A DNA stretch of 9,975 bases. It comes from Acidobacteriaceae bacterium (GTDB taxonomy: Bacteria > Acidobacteriota > Terriglobia > Terriglobales > Acidobacteriaceae). The DNA lies in NCBI GenBank assembly GCA_030040395.1, contig JASHTU010000564.1:1-9975 (forward strand). The letters run 5' to 3'. Within the stretch, counting starts at the first letter, position 1. Every line of letters starts with the position of its first letter. This document shows, piece after piece, positions 1 to 6,508 of the stretch. The notes beneath the pieces were generated by a model. That model made no database searches, was not told the DNA's origin, and saw only the letters and a list, made by a program, of their open reading frames with translations. The translations under genes and the position numbers were made by a program.

Positions 1-153
1 GACCGGGCGGGGAAGACTCGCGTCGGCATGCACGGTCCGCGTGGAAAGAAAGAGCACCACAGCGGTCATCGCAAGCGAGGAACCTCCTGCGAGCAGACAA
101 ATGCCCAGAGGAGTTTTCAGGTTCACGTTGCGTGATTTCTGTCTTTTCACCAT
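1..153 (-). CDS. N-terminus of an exported protein of unknown function (cut by window edge)
   Basis: Reading the minus strand from ATG at 153-151 gives 51 open codons that run off the left edge. The frame opens with a basic stretch (Lys3, Arg4, Lys6, Arg8), then a hydrophobic segment at about residues 14-38, then an A-x-A-like site (Val-His-Ala, residues 41-43) followed by Asp-Ala. This is the usual layout of a Sec signal peptide, so the mature protein probably acts in the periplasm, outer membrane or outside the cell. A TAG stop lies in frame four codons upstream of the ATG, so the start is at 153 or at the GTG immediately after it. There is no Shine-Dalgarno sequence close to the ATG; instead a TAGAAT hexamer sits six bases upstream. 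Too little of the mature protein is visible to name a family. An uncleaved N-terminal membrane anchor is the main alternative. Confidence 0.6.
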   Translation of the reverse strand, partial: MVKRQKSRNVNLKTPLGICLLAGGSSLAMTAVVLFLSTRTVHADASLPRPV

Positions 154-159
154 TCGGTC
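154..159 (-). other. Six-base spacer between candidate -10 hexamer and start codon
   Basis: The minus strand reads GACCGA between the candidate -10 hexamer and the ATG at 153. A spacing this short would place the transcription start at or next to the start codon, giving a leaderless or nearly leaderless message. This is inference from spacing alone. Confidence 0.25.
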
Positions 160-165
160 ATTCTA
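160..165 (-). promoter_or_regulatory. Candidate -10 hexamer of the left-edge gene
   Basis: The minus strand reads TAGAAT here, five of six matches to the TATAAT consensus. No convincing -35 box lies at 16-18 bases; the best TTG-type hexamer (TTGGCT) is 20 bases upstream and belongs to a palindrome. The AT-rich hexamer next to a start codon without a Shine-Dalgarno sequence is the pattern of leaderless promoters. A chance match is quite possible. Confidence 0.3.
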
Positions 166-184
166 CCAACCTGGCGCGCTTTCT

Positions 185-200
185 CAGCCAAAATTGGCTG
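185..200. promoter_or_regulatory. 16-bp palindrome, possible operator
   Basis: The plus strand reads CAGCCAAAATTGGCTG: two perfect 7-base arms around a central AA. It ends 32 bases upstream of the start codon at 153 and overlaps the place where a -35 element would be expected. A dimeric regulator binding here could repress or activate the left-edge gene. It could instead form a small hairpin in a transcript coming from the flavoprotein gene upstream. No T-run follows on either strand, so it is a poor intrinsic terminator. Confidence 0.35.
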
Positions 201-411
201 GGCGACTGCGGGGATTTTCATTGAAAAAAGAGGTAGTTACCGCGAATCAGGGCTAAGTGTCTGGAGTGTCGCGACTTACTCGTTGCACCAGAACTTGTGC
301 AAATTCCCGGTATGGGCCGAGAGGTCAAATTGAGCGAATTGAAAGCATCTGGTGCGGCGGCCAAGGCATCTAAGCGGCGCTCGAAACACTGGCCGGAGCA
401 GGAGCGTCTGG
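201..411. other. Gene-free spacer
   Basis: Together with 154-200 this forms the 258-base gap between the flavoprotein stop codon and the left-edge gene. I see no plausible coding frame, RNA gene or clear intrinsic terminator here. The frames open on the plus strand lack a ribosome binding site and a recognisable protein pattern. Confidence 0.5.
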
Positions 412-1449
412 TTAGGCCGAAGGTGGGTGCGCCCAGGCCGGGGCGATGGGTTCGAGGTCGTAGCCGGAGAAGCGAAATTGGCAGGGGGCGCGGCGGCTAA
501 GGCGTTGCTGGGCCCAGGCAATACCGAGTTCGAGGGCCGCGGTTTCGCTCATCCAAAAATCGCCGTCGCCGCCGCTCTGATAAAAGGGCAGACAGACCTG
601 GAGATGGCGGAGGAAGCCCTGGAGCAGGCGGGTGGAATAGTGGGCAAGGAGGCTCGCGGGGGGATGGCCCTTGGCGGCGGCCTGGAGGACGGCGGAAGCA
701 AGGAGAGCGACGCGGGCGGCATGGCCGGCGCCTTCGCCGCAGAGGGGATCGAAGGTCATGGCGGCCGATCCCAAGGCCAGCCAATCGGGTCCGCAGACCT
801 CAGTGAGGATTTGCGGAAAGGCGGGGAAGGCGCGCGAAGCGGCGGACTCGATGTGCGCAATCTGGCGGGTGACCAGGTTGCTTTGCGCGAGCGGCGGCTC
901 GGGCGCGTAGCCTGTGGCGATGAGCGCGCCGCGGGCATCACCTGCGGGAAGCAGAAAGAGCCAGCCGTCGGGCAAGGACTCGACCCAACAGGAATCCTGC
1001 GGAGCGTTGGGGGCGAGCACCACCGAGGCCACGGAGGCCCGGCGGGCGCCGAAGCTTTCGAGCGCAGGGAGGGCGGCGAAGTCCGATGAGGCGACCAGCG
1101 ACCAGGCAGCGAGCGAGGCGGGATCGATTTCGGCGATTGACGTTTGCCGCCAGAGACGGTCGAGGAGTTCCCTCTCCGAGATAACGAGGCCGCGATGGGG
1201 AAGTTCGAGGGTTTCCGCTTTGGCACCCCAGCGCACGATGCGGCGGCGAATACCCGGCGCGTGGGCGAAAAGGTTGGGAGCGCGGAAGATCTCGCGGAGC
1301 AGCGATTGGGTGGGATCGCTGACGAGCAGGCGGGCGGGCTTGAGGCGGCCGGCCTTGTGGAGGGAGATGGAGAAGCCGCGGTCCACTAGAAGACGAGCCG
1401 CGCAGCAGGCGGCCAGTCCATCTCCGAAGATCTTCACCTGTCCGGCCAT
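412..1449 (-). CDS. Divergent FAD-dependent monooxygenase/halogenase-like protein (LodB-type superfamily)
   Basis: The chosen ATG at 1449 gives 345 residues and a Rossmann start, G-D-G-L-A-A-C-C-A-A (residues 9-18), that would bind the ADP part of FAD. At residues 227-240 there is GSAAMTFDPLCGEG, matching the second FAD motif of the PHBH-fold monooxygenases and flavin-dependent halogenases (commonly G-D-A-A/G-x-x-x-D-P-x-x-G-x-G). A Trp-Val-Glu-Ser then Pro-Asp-Gly-Trp stretch (residues 155-163) resembles the middle of tryptophan-halogenase-like and LodB-like proteins. The canonical Asp of the second motif is Ser228, and the protein is short for the class. The frame stays open upstream to 1557, but those 36 codons fall in a hairpin repeat and do not look like protein. 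The receptor gene lies 134 bases upstream on the same strand; co-transcription is possible. No LodA/GoxA-type oxidase or biosynthetic cluster is in view, so the substrate is unknown. Confidence 0.7.
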   Translation of the reverse strand: MAGQVKIFGDGLAACCAARLLVDRGFSISLHKAGRLKPARLLVSDPTQSLLREIFRAPNLFAHAPGIRRRIVRWGAKAETLELPHRGLVISERELLDRLWRQTSIAEIDPASLAAWSLVASSDFAALPALESFGARRASVASVVLAPNAPQDSCWVESLPDGWLFLLPAGDARGALIATGYAPEPPLAQSNLVTRQIAHIESAASRAFPAFPQILTEVCGPDWLALGSAAMTFDPLCGEGAGHAARVALLASAVLQAAAKGHPPASLLAHYSTRLLQGFLRHLQVCLPFYQSGGDGDFWMSETAALELGIAWAQQRLSRRAPCQFRFSGYDLEPIAPAWAHPPSA

Positions 1450-1459
1450 GGTTAGAAGA

Positions 1460-1555
1460 TTATCGTGATTTTTCGCATTCGATGTGGGAATGGACGTTGA
1501 GTGCCGTGGAATCCCGCCCTTGCCGCAAAAAGCGCGGCAAGGATGGGGCGCCCAC
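1460..1555 (-). repeat. Putative dispersed intergenic repeat with hairpin
   Basis: This spacer between the receptor stop and the flavoprotein start carries a strong stem-loop and reads through as an artificial N-terminal extension of the flavoprotein (a Cys/His/Gly/Ser-rich peptide containing HPCRAFCGKGG). From general familiarity, peptides of this type recur as spurious N-termini in acidobacterial annotations, which suggests a repeated intergenic element. Only one copy is in this window, so the repeat status cannot be shown here. The boundaries are approximate. Confidence 0.4.
1518..1542 (-). terminator. Stem-loop downstream of the TonB receptor gene
   Basis: Perfect 9-base arms (CCTTGCCGC at 1518-1526 and GCGGCAAGG at 1534-1542) enclose a 7-base loop. 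It starts 42 bases beyond the receptor stop codon in the direction of transcription. No T-run follows the stem on the minus strand (the next bases are GGCGGGATT), so it is not a textbook intrinsic terminator. It may instead protect the 3' end of the receptor message, lower read-through to the flavoprotein, or simply be part of the repeat. Confidence 0.4.
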
Positions 1556-1583
1556 ATGCGTACAAAAATCGGCGGACGGAAGA

Positions 1584-4500
1584 CTAGAAAGTGAGACGGC
1601 CGGTGAGCATCATGCTGCGCGGTCCGGCGTTGCCCTGCGACTGTACGCTGTCGAGCACGCCGAAGTTCGAAGTGCCGACGACCATCGAAGCAGGGACATC
1701 GAGATTTTGGTGGTTGAAGATGTTTTGGGCCTGAGCGCCGAACTGGAAGCCGTAGCGTTCGGTGAAGTTGAAGGTCTTGAAGAGAGAGGCGGAGACGGTA
1801 GCGGTCCCCGCTCCCTGAACGCTGCCTACCGGGGCGGTGCCCTGGCGGGCGACGTTGTTGGGGGCCTGAGCCCAGGCGGCGGGGTTGAGTAAATTGCGGG
1901 CGCCCTGGCCGTGGAGGTAAGGCGAGACGCCGGGAACCACATCGGCGCGGGCATAGCCGATGGTTTGTTGAATGCCGGTGCCCGTGGGATCGTTGGATGC
2001 TGTCAAAGGGGTGAGGAAGGGACCACTCTGGAAGAGCATGAAGCTGGCCAGTTGCCAGCCGCCGACGGCGCTGTCGAGAACCTTGCCGGAGCCGGCGAGG
2101 AAGGTGCGGCCGCGGCCGAAGGGCAATTGATAGAGGAAGGAGGCCAAGGCGCGATTGCGGCTGGTGAAGGCCACGTTGCCGTAGTCGACGCCGGGATGGA
2201 AGCGATCGCTGGGGTTGGTTCCCTCTTCATACGTAAAGCCCGTCGGATCTCCGCCTTCCCCGTCCGACAGGTCGCGGGCGAAGGTATAGCTACCCTGGAA
2301 CTGCAGCCCATTCGACATGCGGTGATTGGCTTCGAGGGTGAAGGCATTGTAATTGGCTTCGCAGATGTTCAGGACCTCGTCGATGGTGCTCATCTCGGGG
2401 AAGGGACGGCTGGCGTAGAGGGTGTTATAGCCGACGGTGTTGTAGGGGAGCTGGTTGAGATCTGCAAAGCTGGTGAGGTTGCTGGTGTGGCTGCCGATGT
2501 ACGAAAGGCGCAGGCCGGTGTTGAAGCCAAGATCGCGCTCGACTGTGAGGTTCCATTGTTGGGTGGTGGGATCTTTGTACTGGGTGACGACGCCGTAGTC
2601 GAACGAGAGCGTGCCGCTGGCGGCGTTGGCGAACTGGAAGGGCGAGGGGAAGGTGAGAGCGGGATGGCCCGATGAAGTGAACGAGTTGTGCGTAACATAG
2701 ACGGCGCTCGATTCAACCGCCCAGCCTCCGACGACGTTGCCGCCGAGCGCGGTTTCGATATAGCGCCCATATCCGCCGCGAAGGACGGTTTTGTCGTTAT
2801 GCAGCGGACGCCAGGCGAAACCGATGCGAGGGCCGAAGTCGGTCATGCCGGCCTTGACGAGGGTGATGGGAAGGCCGGCCTGAGCAGCGGTAATGATGGG
2901 CAGCGGGGCCATGCCGGCGGCGAAGCTGGGCAGGGTGAGCTTATCCAAAGCGTAGTCGTTGGGGACAACGATGGCGCCCTGCACTAAGTTGCCGTTCTGG
3001 ACGGATGAATAATCGGGGAGGAAGTCGGCGCTGTTGTACACGTGATCGCCCATGGTGGGGTGCCACTCCCAGCGCAGACCGTAATTGAGGTCGAGCGAGG
3101 GGGTGACCTTCCAGGAATCCTGCGCATAGAAGGCCAGGTTGTAGCCGAAGCCGTTCATATCGGCGTCGAGGACGTCCGATACTTGCGTTGCATCCGGATA
3201 ACCCAGGAGGAAACCTGCAAAGGGTACGCCGATTTGGGCGCCGACGGGGGTGGAGTCATTGAATGTGTACTTGCCCAACCGCGAGGAGCCGAAGACGTTG
3301 CTGGCGAAGGCGTTGAGATAGCTGTAGGTGCCGCCGAACTTCAAGGTGTGCGCACCCTTGATCCAGGTGAGGTTGTCGAGGGCCTCGATAACGCGGCTTC
3401 TGGTCACGTTGGAACCATGGCCTCCCGTAGCGGTAAAGCCGGTGATCACAAAATTCGGCGCTGCTCCAACGGAGGGACTGATTAAATCCGGGATTCCGCT
3501 GATTCCCAGGGCGCCGAAATCGCTACTGCCCGAGTTATAACCGACTCCAACGCTGGTGACGAATTTGCTAAGCCCGAAGCGCACCTCGTTGACCATGGAC
3601 GGCGTAATGGTGGCGGTGTAGGCGGTAGTGAAGCTGGTGTCCTTTTGCGGCTCGTTGAAGGCGCCGACGAGGGCGGAGCCGCCGTTGCTGGCGCTGCCGG
3701 TGGGCGCCAAGTCCAAGGCTCGCTGCTTGTAGCTGAAGCGCGCGAAGATGGACTGCCTGGAGGTGATGTTCTGGTCGATGCGGATGTCGCCCTGATCGGA
3801 AGAAATGGGGGTAGGGAAATTTTCGACGTAGTTATTGGAGATGGCGTTTGGCGCGCCGGTATTCGGTTTTGGATAGAGCTGACTTAGAGCCTCCGTGGCT
3901 ACTGAGGATATGTCCTGGCTGGGGATCTGATTGTTCTGGAATGCTGTTCCATCCACGTTGTAGATCTGCGTGGGATAAACGGAAAGATCTCCGCTGCGCA
4001 GAGCCATCGAAGGAACGCTTTGCACAACCACGGATTGTTGCGGCAGGCGCAGGCCCTCATAGCTCGCGAAATAGAAGGTTCGGTCTTTGCCGTTATAAAT
4101 TCTGGGCACGACGACCGGGCCGCCGAAGAAGGCGCCGAAATCGTTCATCACGATTTTGGGCTTGGTGTTGGCGAAGGGATTCTTGGCGTTGAGGCCGGCG
4201 GTTTCATAGTTGTCGTAGGCTCCGCCGTGAGCATTATTGGCGCCGCTTTTGGAGACGGTGGTGATGTCGGCAACGCCGCCGTACTCAGCGTTGTTGCTGT
4301 TCTGATTGACTTGGATTTCCTCGATGGAGGCGAAGGAGGGAAAGAGCTCGGGCGCGGGGGCGCTGGACTCGACGTTCATGGTGCTGATGCCGTCGACGGT
4401 GACGGACAACATGGAGGGCTTGGCTCCGGCGACGGAGAGATTGCCGGAGTCATCCTGCTGCACACCGGACTGCGAAGTGAGGGTGGCGAAGGGGCTGGTG

Positions 4501-5036
4501 GAACCGGAGGCGCGGGAGCTGATGGCGAGAGGCAACTGATCGAGTTCTTCGCCGGTTCGGGTTTCGCCGAGGTTGGAGGTATCAGCGTTGATGACCGTGG
4601 CGCCGCCGTTGACGACCACGGTTTGGGCGACATTGCCGACGGAGAGTTTGGCGTCGACACGCTGGATTTCGCGGGCTTGAAGGACGAGGCCGGGATAGAC
4701 GCCTTGATTGAATCCGGCGGCATCCACTTCGATGGTGTAAGCGCCAGCATCGACGTTCTGGAAGCTGTAATCGCCTTTGGCGTCGGTTTGGGTTTTCTGC
4801 GAAACGGAGGTTCCCATATTGATGAGCGTGACGCCGGCGCCGGGGAGCACGCTTCCGGAGGGATCTCTGACGGCGCCGATGAAAGAGCCGAAGGTTGACT
4901 GGGCCCGAACCGGGACGGCAAAGACGAGGGCCAACGCAAGGAAGAGTCCGACGATTTCGAAGCGGGGGCGCGAGAAAAAACGACGAGCGAATCGACCGCT
5001 GAGAATGGGAAGACGACAGGTCATTGGCGGATGCAC
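1584..5036 (-). CDS. TonB-dependent outer-membrane receptor with N-terminal carboxypeptidase-regulatory-like domain
   Basis: The protein is about 1150 residues and complete. Residues 1-45 form a long signal peptide: basic start, a hydrophobic core around residues 28-41, and Val-Arg-Ala before Gln-Ser. Residues about 48-140 form a carboxypeptidase-regulatory-like beta-sandwich (G-x-V-x-D-P-S-G-x-x-L-P-G-A, then D-A-K-G-x-Y-x-F). A plug follows to about residue 300, with SIEEIQV, NAEYGG and FGGPV, which are typical of the Oar-like family; the rest is the 22-strand-type barrel, ending in Phe as barrel proteins usually do. It would import a substrate across the outer membrane using TonB-ExbBD, which is not in this window. 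The substrate cannot be inferred. The first start is GTG at 5036 (AGAAGG five bases upstream); an ATG four codons later at 5024 has GAGGTG nine bases upstream and is equally credible. A gap of 472 bases upstream suggests its own promoter. Confidence 0.95.
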   Translation of the reverse strand: MHPPMTCRLPILSGRFARRFFSRPRFEIVGLFLALALVFAVPVRAQSTFGSFIGAVRDPSGSVLPGAGVTLINMGTSVSQKTQTDAKGDYSFQNVDAGAYTIEVDAAGFNQGVYPGLVLQAREIQRVDAKLSVGNVAQTVVVNGGATVINADTSNLGETRTGEELDQLPLAISSRASGSTSPFATLTSQSGVQQDDSGNLSVAGAKPSMLSVTVDGISTMNVESSAPAPELFPSFASIEEIQVNQNSNNAEYGGVADITTVSKSGANNAHGGAYDNYETAGLNAKNPFANTKPKIVMNDFGAFFGGPVVVPRIYNGKDRTFYFASYEGLRLPQQSVVVQSVPSMALRSGDLSVYPTQIYNVDGTAFQNNQIPSQDISSVATEALSQLYPKPNTGAPNAISNNYVENFPTPISSDQGDIRIDQNITSRQSIFARFSYKQRALDLAPTGSASNGGSALVGAFNEPQKDTSFTTAYTATITPSMVNEVRFGLSKFVTSVGVGYNSGSSDFGALGISGIPDLISPSVGAAPNFVITGFTATGGHGSNVTRSRVIEALDNLTWIKGAHTLKFGGTYSYLNAFASNVFGSSRLGKYTFNDSTPVGAQIGVPFAGFLLGYPDATQVSDVLDADMNGFGYNLAFYAQDSWKVTPSLDLNYGLRWEWHPTMGDHVYNSADFLPDYSSVQNGNLVQGAIVVPNDYALDKLTLPSFAAGMAPLPIITAAQAGLPITLVKAGMTDFGPRIGFAWRPLHNDKTVLRGGYGRYIETALGGNVVGGWAVESSAVYVTHNSFTSSGHPALTFPSPFQFANAASGTLSFDYGVVTQYKDPTTQQWNLTVERDLGFNTGLRLSYIGSHTSNLTSFADLNQLPYNTVGYNTLYASRPFPEMSTIDEVLNICEANYNAFTLEANHRMSNGLQFQGSYTFARDLSDGEGGDPTGFTYEEGTNPSDRFHPGVDYGNVAFTSRNRALASFLYQLPFGRGRTFLAGSGKVLDSAVGGWQLASFMLFQSGPFLTPLTASNDPTGTGIQQTIGYARADVVPGVSPYLHGQGARNLLNPAAWAQAPNNVARQGTAPVGSVQGAGTATVSASLFKTFNFTERYGFQFGAQAQNIFNHQNLDVPASMVVGTSNFGVLDSVQSQGNAGPRSMMLTGRLTF

Positions 5037-5508
5037 CTCAACCTTCTTGAAATTTGGTTCATCGAGCGGTGAATAGACGAATACACTTCCACCATCTTGC
5101 GGGGATGAAGCGTTTTAGTTGGGGTGAATTCTCTGCCGCGAAATCCGAGGGCAGAAAAGAGAGCTGAGCAGCATTGCTTGGCTACGATCTTATGGTGATT
5201 ACGATATAGGACCGCGAGCGGCGCTCAAAATACATTTAAGTTATGTTCCGATCAGATAGAGCGATGCTTGCGGGAGAACCGAGTTATAAGAAGAAGTTAG
5301 GGGAGATGCAAAGTTAATTTGCTTTCGCGAAAAGGCGCCGGGCCTCTCTCTCTCCGAGGAAAACGGCGACGGCATCAACATTTCTCTTTGCAACTGCGAA
5401 TTTGCAATCGTGCGGGAGATTCGCGGGTCGCTTTCCATCGCGGGCGTGTTGATTCTCTTTGCGCGAGGGAAGACTGCGCGACAGGCTCGATGGATGGCCG
5501 GGAATTTT
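5037..5508. other. Gene-free region upstream of the TonB receptor
   Basis: About 470 bases without a believable gene. The half nearer the receptor (5037-5320) is more AT-rich than the surrounding DNA and holds a candidate sigma-70-type promoter. The other half contains short open frames on both strands that show no protein-like pattern. No riboswitch or tRNA fold was recognised. Confidence 0.5.
5283..5311 (-). promoter_or_regulatory. Candidate promoter of the TonB receptor gene
   Basis: On the minus strand TTGCAT (5311-5306) and TATAAC (5288-5283) are separated by exactly 17 bases. The -10 matches five of six consensus bases and the -35 only three. Transcription would start near 5276 and give a leader of about 240 bases before the receptor start codon. 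Other AT-rich hexamers occur closer to the gene (TATATC near 5205), so the true site is uncertain. Confidence 0.3.
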
Positions 5509-5808
5509 TCAGCGCTTTTCGTCGCCGCGGACGATGCGGCGGTAACGGAGCCACTTGGCGACGCCGAGGGCGAGGAGCATGCCGCCGAAGGGAATGCACA
5601 TGAGGGCGACGATGAGGGCGAACCAGCCGGCGTTGGTGCTGGCGCCGGTGCGCGAATAGCCGCCGAGCAGGGTTTCAAGCAGGATGACAGCGAGCACGCC
5701 AGCGCCGACGATGGAGCCGCCCCACTGGAGGAGTTGGCGCGTGCCGTCGTCGGGTTGGGGTGAGCGCCGGGATTGTGTTCTGGCGGGCATTTTGGGTCCT
5801 GCGTGCAT
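5509..5808 (-). CDS. Small two-helix membrane protein of unknown function
   Basis: From ATG at 5808 the protein has 99 residues: a polar, basic and Pro-containing N-terminus (1-25), a hydrophobic helix at about 28-49 (containing GGSIVGAG), a short Gly/Ser/Thr loop, a second helix at about 61-83, and a basic tail rich in Arg ending Asp-Glu-Lys-Arg. The tail and start suggest both ends face the cytoplasm. AGGA lies six bases upstream of this ATG; a second ATG at 5790 also has AGGA six bases upstream, giving 93 residues. The frame is open to an ATG at 5940, but that 44-residue extension is Pro/Arg-rich with no ribosome binding site. It lies 138 bases downstream of the DUF420 gene in the oxidase-assembly unit, so a role linked to the respiratory chain is possible but unproven. 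I do not recognise the family. Confidence 0.65.
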   Translation of the reverse strand: MHAGPKMPARTQSRRSPQPDDGTRQLLQWGGSIVGAGVLAVILLETLLGGYSRTGASTNAGWFALIVALMCIPFGGMLLALGVAKWLRYRRIVRGDEKR

Positions 5809-5946
5809 CTTCGATCCTAAAGAGGCGGGATCGGGTTGGAGAGGAGCAGCGGGGGAATTTTGCAGGTTTCGGCCTGGAGAGAAGACGCGGAGATGGCCGG
5901 GCTTGAGTGCGCGCGGCCGGGAACGAGAAGAGCCAGGCATGGGCGC

Positions 5947-6501
5947 TCAGGCGCGCGCCAGGCGCAGCATGACGTAGGCGATGACGCCCGTGACGGAGAC
6001 ATAGAGCCAGATGGGGAAGGTGAAGCGGGCGATTTTGCGGTGCTGGGGAATGCGCCCTGAGAGGGAAAAGAAAAAGGTGACCAGCACCATGGGCAGGGCC
6101 ACGATGGCGAGGACGATGTGGCTGGCGAGCAGCGGGAGATAGACGCTGCGGTAGGCGGCGTCGAGCGGGTAGCGGATGTCGCCGTGCAGGGCGTGGTGGG
6201 CGATGTAGCCGATGAGAAAGAGGGTGGAGAAGACAAAGGCGGTGATCATGGCGGCGCGATGGGCGCGGATGCGATGGGCGCGGATGAGGGCGTAGCCGAT
6301 CATCAGGGCGGTGGCGGCGAGGCCATTGAAGACCGCGTTCATGGCGGGGAGAAAGGCGTAGCGCGGGCCAGCGGCGGAGGGGGGATGAATATAGATCAGC
6401 CAAATGAGAAAGAGGGTGGCGGCGGCGCTGACGGCGAAGATGGCGGCGATGGCCGAGCCGGCTCCAGAACGCGGTCGCGATGCGGGGATGACGGTGGACA
6501 T
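5947..6501 (-). CDS. DUF420 multi-pass membrane protein, probable oxidase-assembly factor
   Basis: The 184-residue protein from ATG at 6501 has about five hydrophobic segments (roughly 16-39, 50-74, 86-102, 118-145, 160-180). The DUF420 (YozB/CtaM-like) family features are visible: His-Arg-x-x-Met after the second helix (His81), an A-H-H-A-L-H-G-D loop (His102, His103, His106), S-H-I-V-L (His128), Q-H-R-K-I-A-R (His154), and a W-L-Y-V-S-V-T-G-V stretch at the end. These His residues could bind heme or copper; this is inference. In the family, a member in staphylococci is reported as needed for heme aa3-type oxidase function. The start is seven bases after the ctaB stop codon, so the two genes are almost certainly co-transcribed. 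The open frame reaches further upstream inside ctaB, but the Cys/Ser-rich extension there is the out-of-frame shadow of ctaB. Confidence 0.88.
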   Translation of the reverse strand: MSTVIPASRPRSGAGSAIAAIFAVSAAATLFLIWLIYIHPPSAAGPRYAFLPAMNAVFNGLAATALMIGYALIRAHRIRAHRAAMITAFVFSTLFLIGYIAHHALHGDIRYPLDAAYRSVYLPLLASHIVLAIVALPMVLVTFFFSLSGRIPQHRKIARFTFPIWLYVSVTGVIAYVMLRLARA

Positions 6502-6508
6502 AAACTTC

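Noticed and set aside
41..256. 71-codon plus-strand frame at the left edge
   Set aside because: The minus strand here encodes a convincing signal peptide with an in-frame stop upstream; the plus frame has no ribosome binding site or pattern.
352..1089. 245-codon plus-strand frame opposite the flavoprotein
   Set aside because: Gly/Ala/Glu-rich with no motif; the minus frame has both FAD motifs.
4020..4898. 292-codon plus-strand frame inside the TonB receptor
   Set aside because: Gly/Asp/Val-rich antisense shadow; the opposite strand has a clear receptor plug.
5410..5763. 117-codon plus-strand frame
   Set aside because: Antisense to the two-helix membrane protein for most of its length and rich in Ala/Glu/Gly/Asp; shadow.
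5809..5940. 44-residue N-terminal extension of the two-helix protein
   Set aside because: Arg/Pro/Ser-rich, no ribosome binding site at 5940, whereas 5808 and 5790 both have AGGA at six bases.
6258..6287. 15-bp tandem duplication (14 of 15 identical) inside the DUF420 gene, giving Ile-Arg-Ala-His-Arg twice
   Set aside because: It lies in the loop before the conserved His-Arg-x-x-Met and does not obviously lengthen that loop compared with family members as I remember them; likely coincidence of a basic loop in high-GC code.
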